Origin: Advenella mimigardefordensis DPN7
GTDB taxonomy: Bacteria > Pseudomonadota > Gammaproteobacteria > Burkholderiales > Burkholderiaceae_B
Assembly: GCF_000521505.1 (NCBI RefSeq)
Contig: NZ_CP003915.1
Coordinates: forward strand, 2,976,001 to 3,040,000
Direction of reading: 5' to 3'
Length of the DNA: 64,000 nt
In this document: one piece after another, positions 26,270 to 36,308 of the stretch
How the letters are laid out: every line of letters starts with the position of its first letter
How positions within the stretch are numbered: the stretch's first letter is position 1
Made by a program: the position numbers and the translations under genes
Notes under the pieces: generated by a model
The model's database searches: none
Told to the model about the DNA's origin: nothing
What the model saw: only the letters and a program-made list of their open reading frames with translations

Positions 26270-26317
26270 GTTCCGGAAGGTTTCTTATAATTTACATTAT
26301 GTTTCTTTTTCCGGAAC
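26270..26317 (+). promoter_or_regulatory. tsaE promoter with flanking TTCCGGAA palindromes
   Basis: A -10 box TATAAT (26286-26291) lies between GTTCCGGAA (26270-26278) and TTCCGGAAC (26309-26317), which are exact reverse complements of each other; each contains the 8-base palindrome TTCCGGAA. The promoter would serve tsaE-amiC. The paired sites could bind a regulator across the promoter. Confidence 0.4.
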
Positions 26318-26329
26318 GGCCCAATACCC

Positions 26330-26890
26330 ATGTCTCATTTGCAAACCTCCCCCCCTGAACCCGTGGCAAGCACCTCAATTTATCTATCCGATGAAGCGGC
26401 CACCGAACAGCTTGCAAAGACCCTTTCCGACATTTTTTCTCATTACTTTTCAAATAGTTACGAAAACCCATCTGATACCGGAAAAAGCGCCAAAGTGTAT
26501 CTGAAAGGTGACCTGGGTGCCGGCAAAACCACCTTTGTTCGACATTTTTTGAGAGCCATGGGTGTCACAGGACGAATTAAGAGCCCCACCTATACTTTGC
26601 TTGAAACCTATAAAGTTTCTAGTTTATACTTGTATCACTTTGATTTTTATAGATTTACCGATACCGAAGAATGGCATGAAGCTGGTTTTCGTGAAAATCT
26701 CGGCGAAGACGCAATTGTATTTATAGAGTGGGCAGATAAAGCAGGACCCGGGTTACCAACACCTGATCTTGAACTGCACCTGATATACGAATCGGCTGGA
26801 AGAACGGCACAATTTAACGCTTTTTCGGAAAAGGGCAAGACATGGATAACAAGGCTCATTCACAGGAAAATGCCAACAGGCGATCAATAA
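26330..26890 (+). CDS. tsaE: tRNA threonylcarbamoyladenosine ATPase TsaE
   Basis: ATPase needed with TsaB, TsaC and TsaD to form t6A37 on ANN-reading tRNAs. Walker A is KGDLGAGKTTFVRHFL (about residues 60-75), followed by KSPTYTLLE and the conserved HFDFYRF and FIEWADK. At 186 residues it is longer than E. coli TsaE (153) by an extended N-terminus and a short tail. It overlaps amiC by 49 bases, so the two are co-transcribed. Confidence 0.95.
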   Translation: MSHLQTSPPEPVASTSIYLSDEAATEQLAKTLSDIFSHYFSNSYENPSDTGKSAKVYLKGDLGAGKTTFVRHFLRAMGVTGRIKSPTYTLLETYKVSSLYLYHFDFYRFTDTEEWHEAGFRENLGEDAIVFIEWADKAGPGLPTPDLELHLIYESAGRTAQFNAFSEKGKTWITRLIHRKMPTGDQ

Positions 26891-28170
26891 CCCGTCGGCG
26901 CATTCTCGGTGCGTCGGCTACATTGCTGTCCCTCCCGGTCGTCTCCAAAGTCGCTGCAGCAGACGGACAAATCCTGGCCGTACGGACCTGGCCCGCAGAC
27001 GAATACACCCGGGTCACGCTGGAACTGAACGCCCCCCTGCGTGCCGAGCATTTCATGCTGGGCAATCCCAATCGGCTGGTTGTGGACATCCAGGGTCTGA
27101 CTATCAGCCAGGCGCTCAATTCGCTGATTTCCAAAATCCGCCCTAATGATCCCTATATTTCCACGGTGCGCGTGGCACAAAACCGTGCCGATGTCGTGCG
27201 CCTGGTATTCGATCTGAAACAGGACATTGCCCCGCAGGTGTTCACCCTGAAACCGGTAGGAGAATACCAATACCGGCTGGTGCTGGACTTGTATCCCAAA
27301 GTGGCCAAAGACCCGATCCTGGCCCTGGCCAAAGATCTGGATAACGATCCGCTGGCACAGGTATTGGACAATCTGGCCCAAAACAACAGCAATGCACCGG
27401 TGCCATCGGTCAGTGGCCAGGTTAATCCGGCTACGGCCAATCGTCAGCCATCCCGTGCCAATCCGAATCGCCCCATTCTGGTAGCGATTGACCCCGGCCA
27501 TGGCGGCGAAGACCCGGGCGCTATCGGCGCGCGCGGCACCCGCGAAAAAGATATCGTGCTGGCCATTGGCCGTCAGTTGCGCGACGTGATCAATTCACAA
27601 CCCAATATGCGGGCCTACATGACGCGCGAGTCAGACTTTTTCGTGCCGCTGCATGTTCGGGTACAAAAGGCGCGGCGGGTCAAGGCCGATCTGTTTGTAT
27701 CGATCCATGCCGATGCGTTTACCAACCGCTCCGCTCGTGGAACCTCGGTATTTGCCCTGTCGCGCAACGGCGCATCAAGTGCCGCGGCCCGCTGGCTGGC
27801 CAAAAAGGAAAATGCATCCGATCTGATCGGTGGTCTGGATATCGGTGCGCATGACCGTCAGACGGCCAGTGTGCTGCTGGATATGTCCACCACCGCTCAA
27901 ATCAATGACTCCCTGAAAATCGGCCACCGCGTGCTGGGTTCGCTGGCGCAAATTAACGGTATTCACAGTCGCAAGGTGGAACAGGCCGGGTTTGCCGTGC
28001 TTAAGGCACCGGATATCCCTTCCATTCTGGTGGAAACGGCTTTTATCAGCAACCCGCAAGAGGAAAATTTCCTGCGCAGTCCGGCCAACCAGCGCCAGAT
28101 CGCCCGGGCCATTTTCTCCGGCGTTAACGATTATTTCTCTACCAATCCCCCATTGGCCAGAACCGGCTGA
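26842..28170 (+). CDS. amiC: N-acetylmuramoyl-L-alanine amidase AmiC
   Basis: Periplasmic zinc amidase that splits septal peptidoglycan during cell separation. The 442-residue protein has a Tat signal (SITRRRILGASATLLSLPVV), an AMIN localisation domain (about residues 45-150) and an Amidase_3 domain (about 205-430) with the zinc site DPGHGGEDPGAIG, HADAF and the glutamate in LVETAFISNPQE. The start is supported by AAGGG six bases before. The N-terminal 49 bases are read also as the tsaE C-terminus. A strong terminator follows. Confidence 0.95.
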   Translation: MDNKAHSQENANRRSITRRRILGASATLLSLPVVSKVAAADGQILAVRTWPADEYTRVTLELNAPLRAEHFMLGNPNRLVVDIQGLTISQALNSLISKIRPNDPYISTVRVAQNRADVVRLVFDLKQDIAPQVFTLKPVGEYQYRLVLDLYPKVAKDPILALAKDLDNDPLAQVLDNLAQNNSNAPVPSVSGQVNPATANRQPSRANPNRPILVAIDPGHGGEDPGAIGARGTREKDIVLAIGRQLRDVINSQPNMRAYMTRESDFFVPLHVRVQKARRVKADLFVSIHADAFTNRSARGTSVFALSRNGASSAAARWLAKKENASDLIGGLDIGAHDRQTASVLLDMSTTAQINDSLKIGHRVLGSLAQINGIHSRKVEQAGFAVLKAPDIPSILVETAFISNPQEENFLRSPANQRQIARAIFSGVNDYFSTNPPLARTG

Positions 28171-28220
28171 GACCCGCAGCCAGCCGTCCTTTGAAACCGG
28201 GACGCCCTATATACTCACCG

Positions 28221-28252
28221 AACGCCTTCGTCTTTGATCGAAGGCGTTTTTG
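28221..28252 (+). terminator. Terminator of tsaE-amiC
   Basis: AACGCCTTCG (28221-28230) pairs with CGAAGGCGTT (28239-28248), ten perfect pairs around TCTTTGAT; the T run ends TTTTTG. Confidence 0.92.
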
Positions 28253-28359
28253 CTTGCGGCATCGCCTGGCATCGACGTTACCATAGCCCGGCCCGCGTGC
28301 ACGGCTAGCGTCAAACACGCTAAAATGACCGATTATCCTTCTCTTTGTTTGCGTCCCAC

Positions 28360-30300
28360 ATGTCTGACCGCCGCCATATTGCCCCTCTGCCCGATACGCT
28401 GATCAGCCAGATCGCGGCCGGCGAGGTCATTGAACGCCCGGCCTCTGTGCTCAAGGAATTACTGGAAAATGCGCTGGATGCCGGCGCCCGCAGTATTGAA
28501 ATCAGACTGGATGGCGGCGGCATTCGCCGCATTTGTATTACCGATGATGGCCATGGCATCCCGCAGGAAGAACTGGTGCTCGCATTAACGCGGCATGCCA
28601 CCAGTAAAATCAACAGTCTGGATGATTTAGAGTCGGTCAGCTCCATGGGGTTTCGGGGCGAGGCTCTGGCTTCCATCGCTTCGGTGGCACGCGTCACGCT
28701 CACCTCGCGCACTGAACATGACGACCATGCCTGGCAGATTGACGGTACGGCGCTGCAGATCAGCCCCGCCGCTGGCGGTACAGGCACCACCATTGATGTG
28801 CGCCAGCTGTTTGATGCGGTTCCGGCACGCCGCAAGTTTCTGAAATCCGAACCCACTGAACTGGGTCATTGCCTGACGGTTGCCGAGCGCATCGCCTTGG
28901 CCAACCCGGCGATTGCCTTTCGGCTGTTCCATAATGGTAAAGCCTATAAGCAATGGATGCCGGTAGATTTACTGCAACGCATCCGGGACGTGCTGGGCAA
29001 TGAATTCACCCAGGCGGGCCTCCCCATCGACGCTCAACTGCCCTCAGCCGGCTTGCGCGGCCTGATCACCCTGCCCAATGCAGCGCGCGCGCGCGCCGAC
29101 CGGCAATATCTGTATGTCAATGGCCGCTTTGTACGAGACCGGACCGTGACGCACGCCGTACGCGCTGCCTATGCCGATGTGCTGCATGGCGACCGGCAGC
29201 CGGCCTATGTGCTGTTCCTGGATATCGACCCCACTGCGGTTGATGTGAACGTGCACCCGGCCAAGCACGAGGTGCGCTTTCGCGATAGCGGCGCTATCCA
29301 TCGCTTTGTAGGCCAGGTACTTACGCAGGCGCTGGCTGGTGTGGGCGGCGAAGCGGCGGCAGCCAATGCCCTGCCCGCCAGACTGCCTGCCGGCCTGGCG
29401 CCGGCCGGGCAAGACGCTTATATTGCAGGCGCAGAGTACGAGCATGCCGGCGGCCCACCAATCAACAACGAGCAGGCCAGGCCAGCTCCCCGAATGACGC
29501 CCGGCTATCAGCCCTCCCTGCATTTGCACAGTGCTTCGCCGCAATCAACGGAACAGTGGAAACAGTTTTATTCTCCGCTGGCGTCCGCGCCGCAGCAACT
29601 GGACGAACCGCGAGCCGATCTTGCCATACCCGGGGCAGCCACCACGTTTAATCCGGCAGCCAATGGCAGCGCCGTTGCCGGCGTCGGATTACCTGACACG
29701 GGCGACAACGCCGATCCGTATCCACTGGGTATGGCGCTGGGACAGCTGCATGGTATTTATATTCTGGCGCAGAATGCCCGTGGGCTGATCCTGGTTGATA
29801 TGCATGCGGCACACGAGCGCGTGGTCTATGAACGCCTGAAAACACTGCTCGACCAGCAGGCGTTACCGCAGCAGGAACTGCTGGTGCCTTATGTGATTCA
29901 CTGCTCGGAACGCGATATTGCCGTGATGGAAAGCCATCAGGAGCAATTGACCACGCTGGGCCTGACCGTCAGCGCTACCGGACCGCAATCGCTGGCCGTG
30001 CGTTCCGTGCCCAGCCTGCTGGCCGGCGGCGATATCGAATCGCTGGTGCTCAATGTTCTGAAGGAACTGGAGATGGTGGGTCACTCCGAACAGCTTACCG
30101 GCCAGCGCAATGAACTGCTCTCAACCATGGCTTGCCACGGTTCGGTGCGCGCCAATCGCCGTCTGACGATTGAAGAAATGAACGCGCTGCTGCGCCAGAT
30201 GGAACACACAGAACGGGCCAATCAGTGCAATCACGGTCGCCCGACCTGGTTTCAGTGGAGCATGAACGACCTGGATCGTCTGTTCATGCGCGGCCAGTGA
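28360..30300 (+). CDS. mutL: DNA mismatch repair protein MutL
   Basis: Mismatch-repair mediator with a GHKL ATPase. From ATG 28360 the protein has 646 residues. The N-terminal domain shows [26 protein letters not shown] and [17 protein letters not shown] proline/alanine-rich linker (about 350-450) precedes the C-terminal dimerisation domain, which shows [14 protein letters not shown] and the end motif NHGRPTWF. There is no QxxxxE-type endonuclease motif visible, which would be usual only in genomes lacking MutH, so nicking is expected from another protein. An upstream TTG in frame (28345) has no support. The stop overlaps miaA. Confidence 0.97.
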   Translation: MSDRRHIAPLPDTLISQIAAGEVIERPASVLKELLENALDAGARSIEIRLDGGGIRRICITDDGHGIPQEELVLALTRHATSKINSLDDLESVSSMGFRGEALASIASVARVTLTSRTEHDDHAWQIDGTALQISPAAGGTGTTIDVRQLFDAVPARRKFLKSEPTELGHCLTVAERIALANPAIAFRLFHNGKAYKQWMPVDLLQRIRDVLGNEFTQAGLPIDAQLPSAGLRGLITLPNAARARADRQYLYVNGRFVRDRTVTHAVRAAYADVLHGDRQPAYVLFLDIDPTAVDVNVHPAKHEVRFRDSGAIHRFVGQVLTQALAGVGGEAAAANALPARLPAGLAPAGQDAYIAGAEYEHAGGPPINNEQARPAPRMTPGYQPSLHLHSASPQSTEQWKQFYSPLASAPQQLDEPRADLAIPGAATTFNPAANGSAVAGVGLPDTGDNADPYPLGMALGQLHGIYILAQNARGLILVDMHAAHERVVYERLKTLLDQQALPQQELLVPYVIHCSERDIAVMESHQEQLTTLGLTVSATGPQSLAVRSVPSLLAGGDIESLVLNVLKELEMVGHSEQLTGQRNELLSTMACHGSVRANRRLTIEEMNALLRQMEHTERANQCNHGRPTWFQWSMNDLDRLFMRGQ

Positions 30301-31229
30301 CGCAGCCGGTTTTCTGCCTGGCCGGCCCAACCGCATCGGGCAAGAGTGCCAGCGTGCTGGCGCTGGCACAGCGCTGGCCGATAGAAATCATTAATGTAGA
30401 TTCGGCCACCATCTATACCGGCATGGATATTGGCACGGCCAAGCCTACACCACAGGAACAGGCCAGCACGCCCCAGCATCTGCTGGATATCCGTGATCCT
30501 ACCGAATCCTATAGCGCCGCTCAGTTTGTGCAGGATACCCAGCGCCTGATCGAAGCAATACGCGGACGCAACCGCATCCCTGTACTGGCTGGTGGCACCA
30601 TGATGTACTTCAATGCCCTGCGCCAGGGCCTGCATGCATTACCACAAGCAGATCCGGCCATCCGCGCCGAGATTGACCAAATGGCACAACAGCATGGCTG
30701 GCCCTATGTGCATTCGCTATTGGAACGCCATGATCCGGTCACGGCTGCCCGGCTTGCACCCAATGACAGGCAGAGAATTCAGCGCATGCTGGAGGTCTGC
30801 CTGATTGCCGGCAAGCCCTATTCGTCACTCATAGAAACGGAGGGCGAACGCGCCGGTAGCGATACGTTTCACATGGTGAGTCTGGAACCATCTGAGCGCC
30901 TGCAACTGCACGATCGCATTGCCTTGCGGTTTGACCAGATGCTTGAGCTGGGGCTGGTGAATGAAGTGCAACAGCTGTGGCGCCGGGGCGACCTGCACGA
31001 GAATCTGCCCTCGATACGCTGCGTTGGTTACCGCCAGATCTGGCAACACCTGGCCGGTCAGGACAGCCTGGAACAGGCGCGGGAAAAAGCCATTGCCGCC
31101 ACCAGGCAGCTGGCCAAGCGGCAACTCACATGGTTACGCAGCATGCCGGATCGTCAGGTAATTGATTGCCTGCAGGCCGATGTGGCGAGCCGGGTCATTG
31201 ACGCGGCTGCCCGCGTGATGCCGCATTAA
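30297..31229 (+). CDS. miaA: tRNA dimethylallyltransferase MiaA
   Basis: Adds the isopentenyl group to A37 of tRNAs reading UNN codons. I take GTG 30297 as the start, overlapping the mutL stop (GTGA); this gives 310 residues beginning with [16 protein letters not shown], as in other MiaA proteins, whereas the ATG at 30225 would lie deep in mutL. P-loop GPTASGKS, then [29 protein letters not shown] and the C-terminal [12 protein letters not shown] are family motifs. Coupled to mutL. Confidence 0.95.
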   Translation: MTQPVFCLAGPTASGKSASVLALAQRWPIEIINVDSATIYTGMDIGTAKPTPQEQASTPQHLLDIRDPTESYSAAQFVQDTQRLIEAIRGRNRIPVLAGGTMMYFNALRQGLHALPQADPAIRAEIDQMAQQHGWPYVHSLLERHDPVTAARLAPNDRQRIQRMLEVCLIAGKPYSSLIETEGERAGSDTFHMVSLEPSERLQLHDRIALRFDQMLELGLVNEVQQLWRRGDLHENLPSIRCVGYRQIWQHLAGQDSLEQAREKAIAATRQLAKRQLTWLRSMPDRQVIDCLQADVASRVIDAAARVMPH

Positions 31230-31324
31230 ATGGTAATACTGCGTTAAAACGTCAGAAGAAGACACCGCATAAGCAAGTGCCCAACCGGCAGCCAGGCTCG
31301 CCCCCGACGCCGGCCGGCAACCCA

Positions 31325-32374
31325 TTACAGCACCACGGCCTGGGGCATGCCCTCTTCCTGGCGAACGATTTGGCCAAGATCAAAGACCGTTTCGCCCTGT
31401 TCCTGCAGGGTTGCCGTCACAGCAGCAGCCTGATCGGCCGCCACTACAATCACCATACCAATACCGCAATTGAACACGCGATGCATCTCATTATCAGCGA
31501 CCTGTCCTTCCTGCTGCAGCCACTGGAACAGGGGCGGCAACGTCCAGGCAGACTTGTCAATCTGCGCAGTCAGGCCATCCTGCAGAATACGTGGCACGTT
31601 GTCCAACAGGCCCCCGCCGGTAATATGGGCCAGGCCCTTGATCGCAGTACCATGCGCTGCAAGTGCTGCCAGCACCTGTTTTACGTAAATACGGGTTGGC
31701 GCCATGACCACGTCAACCAGGGGCTGACCGTGGAAATCATCGTCCGGACGCGCGCCGGCACGTTCAATAATCTTGCGGATCAGCGAAAAGCCGTTGGAAT
31801 GCGCGCCACTGGAGGCCAGGCCCAGAATGCGATCGCCTTCAACAATGCTTTTGCCATCGATAATGGCCGATTTATCTACCGCACCCACGGCAAAACCGGC
31901 CAGATCGTATTCGCCATCGGGATACATGCCCGGCATTTCAGCGGTTTCGCCGCCGATCAGCGCGCAGCCGGATAACTCGCAGCCTTTGGCAATGCCCCCA
32001 ACCACCTGAGCGGCCGTATCGACCGACAATTTGCCACAAGCGAAATAGTCCAGAAAGAACAGCGGCTCTGCGCCCTGCACCAGAATATCGTTAACGCTCA
32101 TGGCTACCAGGTCGATGCCTACGGTATCATGGCGGTTCCACTCAAAGGCCAGACGCAGTTTGGTGCCAACACCGTCTGTACCGGACACCAGCACCGGTTC
32201 CTTAAATTTTTTCGGCACTTCAAACAAAGCGCCAAAGCCTCCAATCCCGGCCATGACGCCTTCACGCATGGTTTTGGCGGCCAGCGGCTTGATCCGGTCA
32301 ACCAGCGCCTCCCCGGCGTCGATGTCTACCCCCGCATCGCGATACGTTAAGGAAGATTTGTTTGAATTTGTCAT
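31325..32374 (-). CDS. purM: Phosphoribosylformylglycinamidine cyclo-ligase
   Basis: Fifth step of purine synthesis: FGAM plus ATP gives AIR. The 349-residue protein begins with a short tail and then [18 protein letters not shown], with [30 protein letters not shown] and [14 protein letters not shown], all signatures of PurM. It is convergent with miaA and divergent from the permease gene 60 bases upstream. No terminator was found in the 95 bases after it. Confidence 0.97.
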   Translation of the reverse strand: MTNSNKSSLTYRDAGVDIDAGEALVDRIKPLAAKTMREGVMAGIGGFGALFEVPKKFKEPVLVSGTDGVGTKLRLAFEWNRHDTVGIDLVAMSVNDILVQGAEPLFFLDYFACGKLSVDTAAQVVGGIAKGCELSGCALIGGETAEMPGMYPDGEYDLAGFAVGAVDKSAIIDGKSIVEGDRILGLASSGAHSNGFSLIRKIIERAGARPDDDFHGQPLVDVVMAPTRIYVKQVLAALAAHGTAIKGLAHITGGGLLDNVPRILQDGLTAQIDKSAWTLPPLFQWLQQEGQVADNEMHRVFNCGIGMVIVVAADQAAAVTATLQEQGETVFDLGQIVRQEEGMPQAVVL

Positions 32375-32434
32375 GAGCAGGCTGCCTAAATATGTAAAAT
32401 GTCAATTAATCGAACTGGAAGGCCTTATTTTACG

Positions 32435-33499
32435 ATGAACGAATATATTTTGCGCCGGAAACAGACCCTTCTCTGGTCAGGAGTCGGTCTGGTGCTCCTC
32501 GTTCTCCTATATGTGCTGTCCCCGGTTTTAACGCCATTTATGCTTGGCATGGCGCTGGCCTACATTCTGGTGCCCGGCGTCAACATGCTGGTCACCCTGA
32601 AACTGCCTCGCTGGCTGGCCGTCAGCATTATGTTTTTCCTGTTGTTCGCCATCATCCTGGGTGTGCTGCTGATTGTGATCCCGCTGGTGCGCAAGGAAGT
32701 CGGACTGGCCATAGAGCAGTTGCCCGGCTGGGTTGCACAGTACAATATCAACCTGGCTCCCCGCCTCAACCAACTGTTTGGTGTATCAGCCGAAATTGAT
32801 ATCCTCAAGATCCGGGAAATGCTGCAGGATGCCATTACCGGGACCGACAGCCTGACCACAACCATTATTACCTATGCCAAATCCAGCGGATCGGCAGTCA
32901 TTTTCTTTTTCGTCAATCTGCTGATCACACCCGTGGTACTGGTTTATCTGCTGTTTGACTGGGACAAGTTCATTCTGTCAATACGTGAAGTCATCCCGCG
33001 CCGCTATCTGGATGGTACCCTTAGCGTGTTTCACGATATTGATCGCCTGTTATCCAGCTTTTTGCGCGGCCAGATTCTGGTGATGCTGATTCTGGCCGTC
33101 TATTACAGCGTCGGGCTGTCGCTGGCCGGGTTCGAAAGCGCCATTCCTATCGGTGTGTTAACCGGCATGCTGGTTTTCATCCCTTACCTGGGGGTTACCT
33201 TCGGTCTGCTGCTGGCTATTTTGTCGGCGCTGCTGCAGTTTGACAATTATTATGGCCTTATTTCTGTGGCCATCGTCTATGGGCTGGGACAGATCCTGGA
33301 GGGAATGGTTCTTACGCCCAAAATCATGGGCGAACGTATCGGCCTGCACCCGCTGGTTATTATTTTTGCACTGTTCGTTTTCGGACAGATTTTCGGTTTC
33401 TTCGGGGTGCTGATGGCCCTGCCCATCAGCGCTGCCCTGTCGGTGCTGATCCGCCGTGTTTACGGCCAGTATCGTCGCAGTGATTTTTATAAGACATGA
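32435..33499 (+). CDS. AI-2E/PerM-family membrane protein
   Basis: 354 residues from ATG 32435, with seven or eight membrane segments and the C-terminal PerM pattern (VLTGMLVFIPYLGVTFGLLL, then GLGQILEGMVLTPKIMGERI and HPLVIIFALFVFGQIFGFFG). The family includes autoinducer exporters and sodium/proton antiporters; the role here is unknown. Its stop overlaps the hda ATG (ATGA), a pairing common in betaproteobacteria. An earlier in-frame start (32399) has no ribosome site. Confidence 0.9.
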   Translation: MNEYILRRKQTLLWSGVGLVLLVLLYVLSPVLTPFMLGMALAYILVPGVNMLVTLKLPRWLAVSIMFFLLFAIILGVLLIVIPLVRKEVGLAIEQLPGWVAQYNINLAPRLNQLFGVSAEIDILKIREMLQDAITGTDSLTTTIITYAKSSGSAVIFFFVNLLITPVVLVYLLFDWDKFILSIREVIPRRYLDGTLSVFHDIDRLLSSFLRGQILVMLILAVYYSVGLSLAGFESAIPIGVLTGMLVFIPYLGVTFGLLLAILSALLQFDNYYGLISVAIVYGLGQILEGMVLTPKIMGERIGLHPLVIIFALFVFGQIFGFFGVLMALPISAALSVLIRRVYGQYRRSDFYKT

Positions 33500-34170
33500 A
33501 AGAACAACTTATCCTGGACGTCCTGCCGGTCGTACCTCCCCGTTTCGACAATTTCGTCACGGGTCGCAATGATGAAACAGTCAGCCGCCTGCTTGGCGCT
33601 GGTGCCGGGCAGAGCATTTATCTGTGGGGCGAACACGGCAGCGGCAAAACCCATTTGCTGCTTGCGGCCACGCGCCAGCGCGGGCTCTATCTGAATCCGG
33701 TCACGGATGCCCTGCCGGATCCCGGCGAACCTGTCGCCCCGGGCAGCATTATCGCCGTGGACGATGTGCAGAATCTATCCGAGGCACAGGCCGCCGCGCT
33801 GTTCGGCCTGTTCAACCAGTGGAAGACCAGTCAGCACACGGCTGATGCCTTCACCCTGCTGGCCAGCGGGCCCTGCGCGCCGCGTCAGCTGGAGATCCGC
33901 GAAGACCTGCGCACCCGCCTTGCCTGGGATCTGGTGTATCGCGTGGAAACCCTGACCGACGATGAACGTCGCAGTGCACTGCTGCAGCGGGCGTCCGACA
34001 AGGGCATCCCCCTTAGCACAGAAGTGACCAACTGGATGTTCAACTATTACGCCCGTGATATGAGCGCCCTGTCTTCGCTGCTGGACGCCCTTGATCGCTA
34101 TTCACTGGCTGAAAAGCGATCCATCACCGTTCCCTTGTTAAAATCCTATCTTCAATCCAGACATTCCTGA
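33496..34170 (+). CDS. hda: DnaA regulatory inactivator Hda
   Basis: AAA+ protein that with the loaded clamp stimulates DnaA-ATP hydrolysis after initiation. 224 residues; begins MKEQLILDVLPVVPPRFDNF, containing the short clamp-binding type stretch QLILDV near the start, as Hda does. Walker A is WGEHGSGKTHLL, Walker B region IIAVDDVQNL, and the AAA+ lid holds SALLQRASDKGIPLS. Overlaps the preceding permease gene by 4 bases. Confidence 0.92.
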   Translation: MKEQLILDVLPVVPPRFDNFVTGRNDETVSRLLGAGAGQSIYLWGEHGSGKTHLLLAATRQRGLYLNPVTDALPDPGEPVAPGSIIAVDDVQNLSEAQAAALFGLFNQWKTSQHTADAFTLLASGPCAPRQLEIREDLRTRLAWDLVYRVETLTDDERRSALLQRASDKGIPLSTEVTNWMFNYYARDMSALSSLLDALDRYSLAEKRSITVPLLKSYLQSRHS

Positions 34171-34188
34171 AAAAACACGTATTTGACT

Positions 34189-34869
34189 ATGACGCAACGA
34201 CTTGCCCTGTTTGACCTTGACCATACCCTGCTGCCAATCGATACGGATCGCCACTGGGTAGATTTCCTGGCCCGCAATGGCTGGGCGGGCGATCCAAAAG
34301 CCGTGCAGAAAAAAAACCATGAACTCATGGAAAAGTACTCCGCGGGTACGCTGAAAATAGAAGAATCAGCTGAATTCATGCTGAGTTTCCTGAACCTGCA
34401 TACCCCATATGAGCTGGCGCGCTTTCATGAACAGTACATGCACGAAGTGGTGCGGCCTGCCATGCGCGAGAAGGCGGTGGCCCTGGTGGCTCACCATCTG
34501 GAACAGGGTGACCTGTGCTGCCTGGTGTCTGCCACCAACGAGTTCGTGATCGCACCGGTTGCCCGGGCCTTTGGCATTCCACATGTAATCGGTACGGTTC
34601 CAGAGTACAAAAACGGCCGCTACACCGGCAAGGTTGTAGGCACCCCAAGCTACCAGGGTGGCAAGGTCATCCGTGTGAACGAATGGCTCAATCGCATGGG
34701 CCTTGCACTAGACCAGTTTAGCGAGAGCTGGTTTTACAGCGACTCCCAGAACGACGTTCCGCTGCTGGAAGCCGTTACTCACCCGGTTGCAACCAATCCG
34801 GTACCGCCACTGCGCGAACTGGCCAACAAAAAAGGCTGGCAGGTGCTGGATCTATTTCCTTTGCAATAA
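34189..34869 (+). CDS. HAD-IB family phosphatase
   Basis: 226 residues from ATG 34189. The nucleophile motif is LALFDLDHTLLPIDTD near the N-terminus, motif II is LVSATNEF, and motif III/IV is the FYSDSQNDVPLLEAV stretch, all of the SerB-like haloacid dehalogenase group. The helical cap lies between. Relatives are called phosphoserine phosphatase-like or HAD-IB hydrolases; the true substrate is not deducible. It follows hda by 18 bases and precedes pcnB by 23, so it may be read with them. Confidence 0.9.
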   Translation: MTQRLALFDLDHTLLPIDTDRHWVDFLARNGWAGDPKAVQKKNHELMEKYSAGTLKIEESAEFMLSFLNLHTPYELARFHEQYMHEVVRPAMREKAVALVAHHLEQGDLCCLVSATNEFVIAPVARAFGIPHVIGTVPEYKNGRYTGKVVGTPSYQGGKVIRVNEWLNRMGLALDQFSESWFYSDSQNDVPLLEAVTHPVATNPVPPLRELANKKGWQVLDLFPLQ

Positions 34870-34892
34870 TCGGGATCAACAAAAACAATCAC

Positions 34893-36305
34893 ATGATAAA
34901 AAATACTATACGCACATTCGTCAGCCGGCTTTTCGCTGCTCCTGTCCAGAAAGATAAGCGACGGATCTACAGCCAGGAGCAGCACAAAATTGACCGACGC
35001 CTGGTTTCGCGCAACGCTATCAAAGTGTGTGAAGTACTGCAGCAAAAGGGCTACGATGCCTTTATCGTGGGTGGTGCCGTGCGCGATCTGGTCCTGGGCT
35101 ATGAACCCAAGGATTTTGATGTGGCCACCAATGCCACCCCCGAGGAAATTCGCCCGCTGTTCCGGCGTGCCCGTATTATTGGCCGGCGTTTCCAGCTGGT
35201 ACACGTTGTCTTCGGCCAGGAAATCATCGAAACATCCACGTTCCGCGCCCCGTCGCAGGGAAACCAGCATACCGATGCGGATGGTCGCATTCTGAACGAC
35301 AATGTGTTCGGCACGCAGCAGGAAGATGCTGCGCGTCGCGACTTCACCCTGAACGCCCTGTACTACGATCCGGTCAGGGAAATCGTGATTGATTATCATA
35401 ACGGCGTAGCCGATCTGAAAAACCATCTGGTGCGCATGATCGGCGACCCGGAAACGCGCTTCCGCGAAGATCCGGTACGGATGTTGCGCGCCGTCCGCTT
35501 TGCCTCCAAACTGAACGGCACGATCGAACCGGCAACGCAGGCACCCATTCACCAACTGGCGGGTCTGATCAAAAACGTACCGGACTCGCGCCTGTTTGAT
35601 GAGACACTCAAGCTGCTGACCTGTGGCAATGCCATCGTCGCGCTGGAGCAGCTGCGCAAGGAAGGATTGCATGAAAATGTTCTGCCATTGATCGATCAGG
35701 TACTCCGGCAACCGGGCGGCGAACAATTCGTGCAACTCACACTTGAGCGTACCGACCATCGCGTCCGCTCAGGCAAATCGGTCAGCCCGAGCTTTCTGTT
35801 TGCCGCGTTGCTGTGGCGCCTGGTTGACGTCAACTGGAAGAAAAACCTGGCGCGCAAGGAACACACGGTACCCGCTCTGAGTCAGGCGGCCGATCTGGTC
35901 ATCGACACCCACATCAGCAAAATGGCCATTCAGCGTCGGCATACTGCAGATATGCGTGAAATCTGGTTTATGCAGCCCCGCTTTGAACGCCGCATCCCCA
36001 AACAGATCTGGCGCATGACAGAACAGCCTCGTTTTCGTGCTGCCTGCGACTTCCTGCAATTGCGTGCCGCCTGCAACGAGTTTGATAGTGTGCTGGCGCA
36101 ATGGTGGATGGATCTGGCCGACGCCACTCCCGGCGAGCGTACTGAAATGATTGACGGGCTTACGGCAGAACAGCAAGCAGCAGGACCTGCGAGCCCGCCA
36201 CGCAAGCGACGCAAACGGCGCAGCAATGCGAGCAGCAAAAGCAGAACGACCGGCGGCGGCAACACAACCGGCAATGCATCTTCCGGCAGTCCCGCTGCTT
36301 CATAA
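34893..36305 (+). CDS. pcnB: Poly(A) polymerase I
   Basis: Adds poly(A) tails that speed RNA decay. The 470-residue protein has the class II nucleotidyltransferase core: FIVGGAVRDLVLG, then the DxD pair in KDFDVATNATPEE, RRFQLVHVVFG, and RRDFTLNALYYDP. The RNA-binding arm follows with REDPVRMLRAVRFASKL. The C-terminus ends in a strongly basic tail (PPRKRRKRRSNASSKSRT) and a glycine/serine-rich end, normal for PcnB. Distinguished from CCA-adding enzyme by length and by this tail. folK begins 4 bases after its stop. Confidence 0.94.
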   Translation: MIKNTIRTFVSRLFAAPVQKDKRRIYSQEQHKIDRRLVSRNAIKVCEVLQQKGYDAFIVGGAVRDLVLGYEPKDFDVATNATPEEIRPLFRRARIIGRRFQLVHVVFGQEIIETSTFRAPSQGNQHTDADGRILNDNVFGTQQEDAARRDFTLNALYYDPVREIVIDYHNGVADLKNHLVRMIGDPETRFREDPVRMLRAVRFASKLNGTIEPATQAPIHQLAGLIKNVPDSRLFDETLKLLTCGNAIVALEQLRKEGLHENVLPLIDQVLRQPGGEQFVQLTLERTDHRVRSGKSVSPSFLFAALLWRLVDVNWKKNLARKEHTVPALSQAADLVIDTHISKMAIQRRHTADMREIWFMQPRFERRIPKQIWRMTEQPRFRAACDFLQLRAACNEFDSVLAQWWMDLADATPGERTEMIDGLTAEQQAAGPASPPRKRRKRRSNASSKSRTTGGGNTTGNASSGSPAAS

Positions 36306-36308
36306 GCG

